64,000 nt of DNA from Taishania sp045629585 (GTDB lineage Bacteria > Bacteroidota > Bacteroidia > Flavobacteriales_D > Crocinitomicaceae): positions 22,905 to 86,904 of the forward strand of contig JAZQRM010000083.1 in the NCBI GenBank assembly GCA_045629585.1, read 5' to 3'. The notes below the pieces were generated by a model. That model did not search any database and had not been told where the DNA came from. It was given only the letters and a program-made list of their open reading frames with translations. This document shows positions 63,457 through 64,000 of the stretch, in pieces; the stretch's first letter is position 1; each line of letters starts with the position of its first letter. Made by a program: the position numbers and the translations under genes.

Positions 63457-63493
63457 TGTCACAAAAAAAAGTCCGATCATTACGACCGGACTT
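63457..63493 (-). terminator. gcvP terminator, copy B of the duplicated sequence
   Basis: Same stem (AAGTCCG/CGGACTT on the minus strand) and T-run as 59649-59686, 25 nt past the gcvP stop. Confidence 0.85.
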
Positions 63494-63517
63494 TCCTTTT
63501 TATAGTTATTTAAAAGC

Positions 63518-64000
63518 TTACGCTTCTATATTCATATAACTTTCAACACTTGGACAAGAACAAATTAAGTTACGATCTCCAAATGCGTTGTCAACACGGC
63601 GAACAGGTACCCAATATTTGAATTCTTTTAAGTATTCAACTGGATAAGCTGCTTCAGCTGGTGTGTATGGATAATTCCACTCTTTGTTGATTATACAGTC
63701 TGCAGTGTGCGGAGCGTTTTTCAACAAGTTGTTTGCACGATCAGCTTCACCATTTTCAATAGCAGTAATCTCCTGACGGATTTTAATCATTGCCAAAATG
63801 AAACGATCTAATTCATCCTTGTCTTCAGATTCTGTTGGTTCAACCATCAAAGTTCCAGCAACTGGGAAAGATACTGTTGGTGCGTGGAATCCGAAGTCGA
63901 TCAAACGTTTCGCGATATCCGCCACTTCAACGTCTGCTGTTTTCTTCAAGTCACGACAATCCAACATCAATTCGTGAGCAACCATTCCATTAGTTCCTGT
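63518..64000 (-). CDS. gcvP: glycine dehydrogenase (decarboxylating), C-terminal part
   Basis: The last 161 codons of the P-protein, cut by the right edge of the window. VAHELMLDCRDLKK, IAKRLIDFGFHAPTVSFPVAG, TLMVEPTESEDKDELDRF, APHTADC and RVDNAFGDRNLICSCPSVESY match the end of GcvP closely. The PLP enzyme decarboxylates glycine in the glycine cleavage system. The open frame continues to 64000 without a start. Confidence 0.96.
   Translation of the reverse strand, partial: TGTNGMVAHELMLDCRDLKKTADVEVADIAKRLIDFGFHAPTVSFPVAGTLMVEPTESEDKDELDRFILAMIKIRQEITAIENGEADRANNLLKNAPHTADCIINKEWNYPYTPAEAAYPVEYLKEFKYWVPVRRVDNAFGDRNLICSCPSVESYMNIEA

Overview
The window is a stretch of a Bacteroidota chromosome, most likely order Flavobacteriales. 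Evidence: low GC; secreted proteins with type IX secretion (T9SS) C-terminal domains of both type A and type B; GLPGLI and HYC_CC_PP family proteins; an alternative complex III (act) operon feeding an aa3-type oxidase; and promoters of the Bacteroidota form TTG-N17..23-TAnnTTTG at many gene starts. A Crocinitomicaceae/Fluviicola-like host is my guess from the repeat-rich T9SS proteins; no rRNA is present to test it.

Layout. 1-3857: a truncated SPOR-domain gene, a small secreted protein and a large type-B T9SS adhesin. 4170-15909: actABCDEF followed by oxidase subunits II and I, one colinear respiratory block ending in a strong terminator. 16015-28440: housekeeping genes (ruvB, queG, rseP, a YceI-like lipoprotein, cvpA, lepA, ftsX, DUF3098, uppP, truB, queA), interrupted by a gene-free kilobase (23577-24645) that holds three copies of a hairpin plus short-ORF cassette. 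28576-33903: the rest of the oxidase module (heme O synthase, two subunit III paralogues with large insertions, subunit IV, two SCO-like proteins, DUF420). 33958-42232: a glycosyltransferase and an MBL hydrolase, ppk1, galE, an outer-membrane barrel, tatD and an asparaginase.

42282-42368 is tRNA-Ser(GGA). A compact 5.1-kb integrative element (42355-47511) sits in its 3' end, bounded by 20-bp direct repeats. It carries a tyrosine integrase, a 449-residue protein of unknown function, an excisionase-like HTH protein, a second small DNA-binding candidate, a replication initiator resembling filamentous-phage/plasmid II/X proteins, and a Cys/His-containing protein. No capsid, relaxase or T4SS genes are visible. 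A fossil of the same tRNA end lies just beyond it.

47759-64000: an iron-type alcohol dehydrogenase, conserved unknowns, an outer-membrane beta-barrel protein with a GLPGLI partner, an Nfu scaffold, a putative metal-uptake operon (HYC_CC_PP protein, TonB receptor, HMA protein) whose three products all carry vicinal cysteines, metK, a 1238-residue type-A T9SS protein flanked by two near-identical terminators, and the C-terminal part of glycine dehydrogenase (gcvP).

Functionally the window is dominated by aerobic respiration: menaquinol is oxidised by ACIII and electrons pass to the aa3 oxidase, whose assembly genes (ctaB, SCO proteins) lie 12 kb away. Both queG and queA of queuosine synthesis are present. 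Several start codons were moved downstream from the longest frame because the longer version overlaps a promoter -7 box or lacks a proper signal peptide start.
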